DNA of 6,177 bases, taken from assembly GCA_947260045.1 (NCBI GenBank), contig CAMYOP010000175.1, positions 1-6,177 on the forward strand, written 5' to 3'. The position numbers were made by a program, and so were the translations under genes. Below, one piece after another: positions 5,487 to 6,177 of the stretch (positions are counted from its first letter, which is position 1; each line of letters begins with the position of its first letter). The notes beneath the pieces are model-generated. The model ran no database searches. It saw nothing but the letters and a program-made list of their open reading frames with translations, and had not been told where the DNA came from. This DNA comes from an uncultured Desulfobulbaceae bacterium. GTDB lineage: Bacteria; Desulfobacterota; Desulfobulbia; Desulfobulbales; Desulfobulbaceae.

Positions 5487-6177
5487 ATGAATAAAAATTT
5501 GCTGAAAAAATTACCCATTATTGCAGCTATCATCATCGCCATTGTTCTTTTCAAAGTGTTCAACCTGGACCAATATCTTACTCTTGCTTACTTAAAAGAA
5601 TCACAGCTGCGATTTGGCCAACTCTACAGCGAGCATACATTTTTAGTTATTGCTGGCTATATGCTCATATATATTTTGACCACAGCTCTGTCACTTCCAG
5701 GTGCTGCCATACTGACCTTAGCTGGTGGTGCTCTGTTTGGCCTCTGGGTTGGTGTGCTGCTCGTATCCTTTGCTTCCACCATTGGTGCCACCTTAGCAAC
5801 CATTGTCTCCAGGTTTCTTCTGCGTGACTGGGTCCAAAACAAATTTGGCGACAAGCTCGTTACCATTAATAAAGGAGTAGAAGAGGAAGGAGGGTTCTAC
5901 CTCTTTACCCTGCGACTTGTTCCTGCCTTTCCTTTCTTTATTATAAACCTGGTTATGGGACTGACAAAAATGCGTTTGCTGACATTTTACCTGGTTTCAC
6001 AAATTGGCATGCTGCCTGGTACCTTTGTCTATGTAAATGCAGGGAAAGAAATAGGGAAACTTGACTCTCTTGCTGGAATACTTTCGCCAGGCTTGATTAT
6101 TTCTTTTGCCCTGCTCGGCATATTTCCCATTGCTGTTAAAAAAATTCTCAACTGGTATCATAGTGCTTATGGATTTA
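5487..6177 (+). CDS. TVP38/TMEM64 (VTT-domain) inner membrane protein, 3'-truncated by window edge
   Basis: The frame is open from ATG 5487 to the last base, giving 230 visible residues with no stop. GGAG (5475-5478) lies eight bases upstream and supports the start. The sequence is a full VTT/SNARE-associated domain of the TVP38/TMEM64 type, a relative of DedA. It has an N-terminal helix (about 9-24), a helix from 52 leading into the conserved SLPGAAILTLAGGALFG (69-85), GATLATIVSRFLLRDW (100-115), LRLVPAFPFFIIN (142-154), GMLPGTFVYVNAG (174-186) and a last helix near 200-217. Such proteins lie in the inner membrane; lipid scrambling or solute transport has been proposed for relatives, but the role here is unknown. 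The domain is nearly complete at the edge. The protein may end soon, or it may continue into a fused domain, since some relatives carry a C-terminal FAD/NAD(P) disulfide oxidoreductase. That cannot be decided here. Confidence 0.92.
   Translation, partial: MNKNLLKKLPIIAAIIIAIVLFKVFNLDQYLTLAYLKESQLRFGQLYSEHTFLVIAGYMLIYILTTALSLPGAAILTLAGGALFGLWVGVLLVSFASTIGATLATIVSRFLLRDWVQNKFGDKLVTINKGVEEEGGFYLFTLRLVPAFPFFIINLVMGLTKMRLLTFYLVSQIGMLPGTFVYVNAGKEIGKLDSLAGILSPGLIISFALLGIFPIAVKKILNWYHSAYGF

Noticed and set aside
5657..5866. 69-codon minus-strand open frame near the right end
   Set aside because: The plus strand encodes the conserved TVP38 core across this stretch, so the antisense frame is a shadow.

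Overview
The window reads as ordinary bacterial chromosome, moderately AT-rich by eye, with densely packed genes and Shine-Dalgarno starts. The protein set is a long Cys-bearing serine acetyltransferase, CysK, a small Cys-rich MOSC protein, a bacterial Ste24-type protease, a DUF547 protein and a TVP38/TMEM64 protein. Together with the look of the individual proteins, this resembles Desulfobacterota, perhaps a Desulfobulbales-like sulfate or sulfur metaboliser. That placement is an inference from family resemblance, not a database result. I see no mobile element, tRNA, rRNA, CRISPR array or phage gene.

Left block (1-2205, + strand): the 3' part of a serine O-acetyltransferase gene that begins before the window, then cysteine synthase (cysK), then a small MOSC-domain protein. 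All three are tightly packed and probably co-transcribed. The first two form the two-step pathway from serine to O-acetylserine to cysteine. The MOSC protein belongs to a family linked to sulfur carriage and molybdenum cofactor chemistry, so the block is about sulfur assimilation and possibly its delivery.

Middle (2206-3153): a convergent junction with a small inverted repeat, then an uncharacterised single-pass membrane protein on the minus strand. A 141-base divergent intergenic region separates it from the next gene.

Right block (3154-6177, + strand): a seven-segment M48 metallopeptidase of the Ste24/CAAX-protease type with an unusual six-cysteine C-terminal tail. After a 108-base gap containing a perfect TATAAT comes a two-gene unit. 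It encodes an exported DUF547 protein and, 17 bases on, a TVP38/TMEM64 (VTT-domain) membrane protein that runs off the right edge.

Nothing here is a clear new defence or mobile system. The points most worth following are the cysteine tail on the Ste24 homologue, the DUF547-TVP38 pair whose downstream partner is cut off, the unknown membrane-anchored protein, and the acetyltransferase tail that lacks the usual CysK-binding isoleucine.
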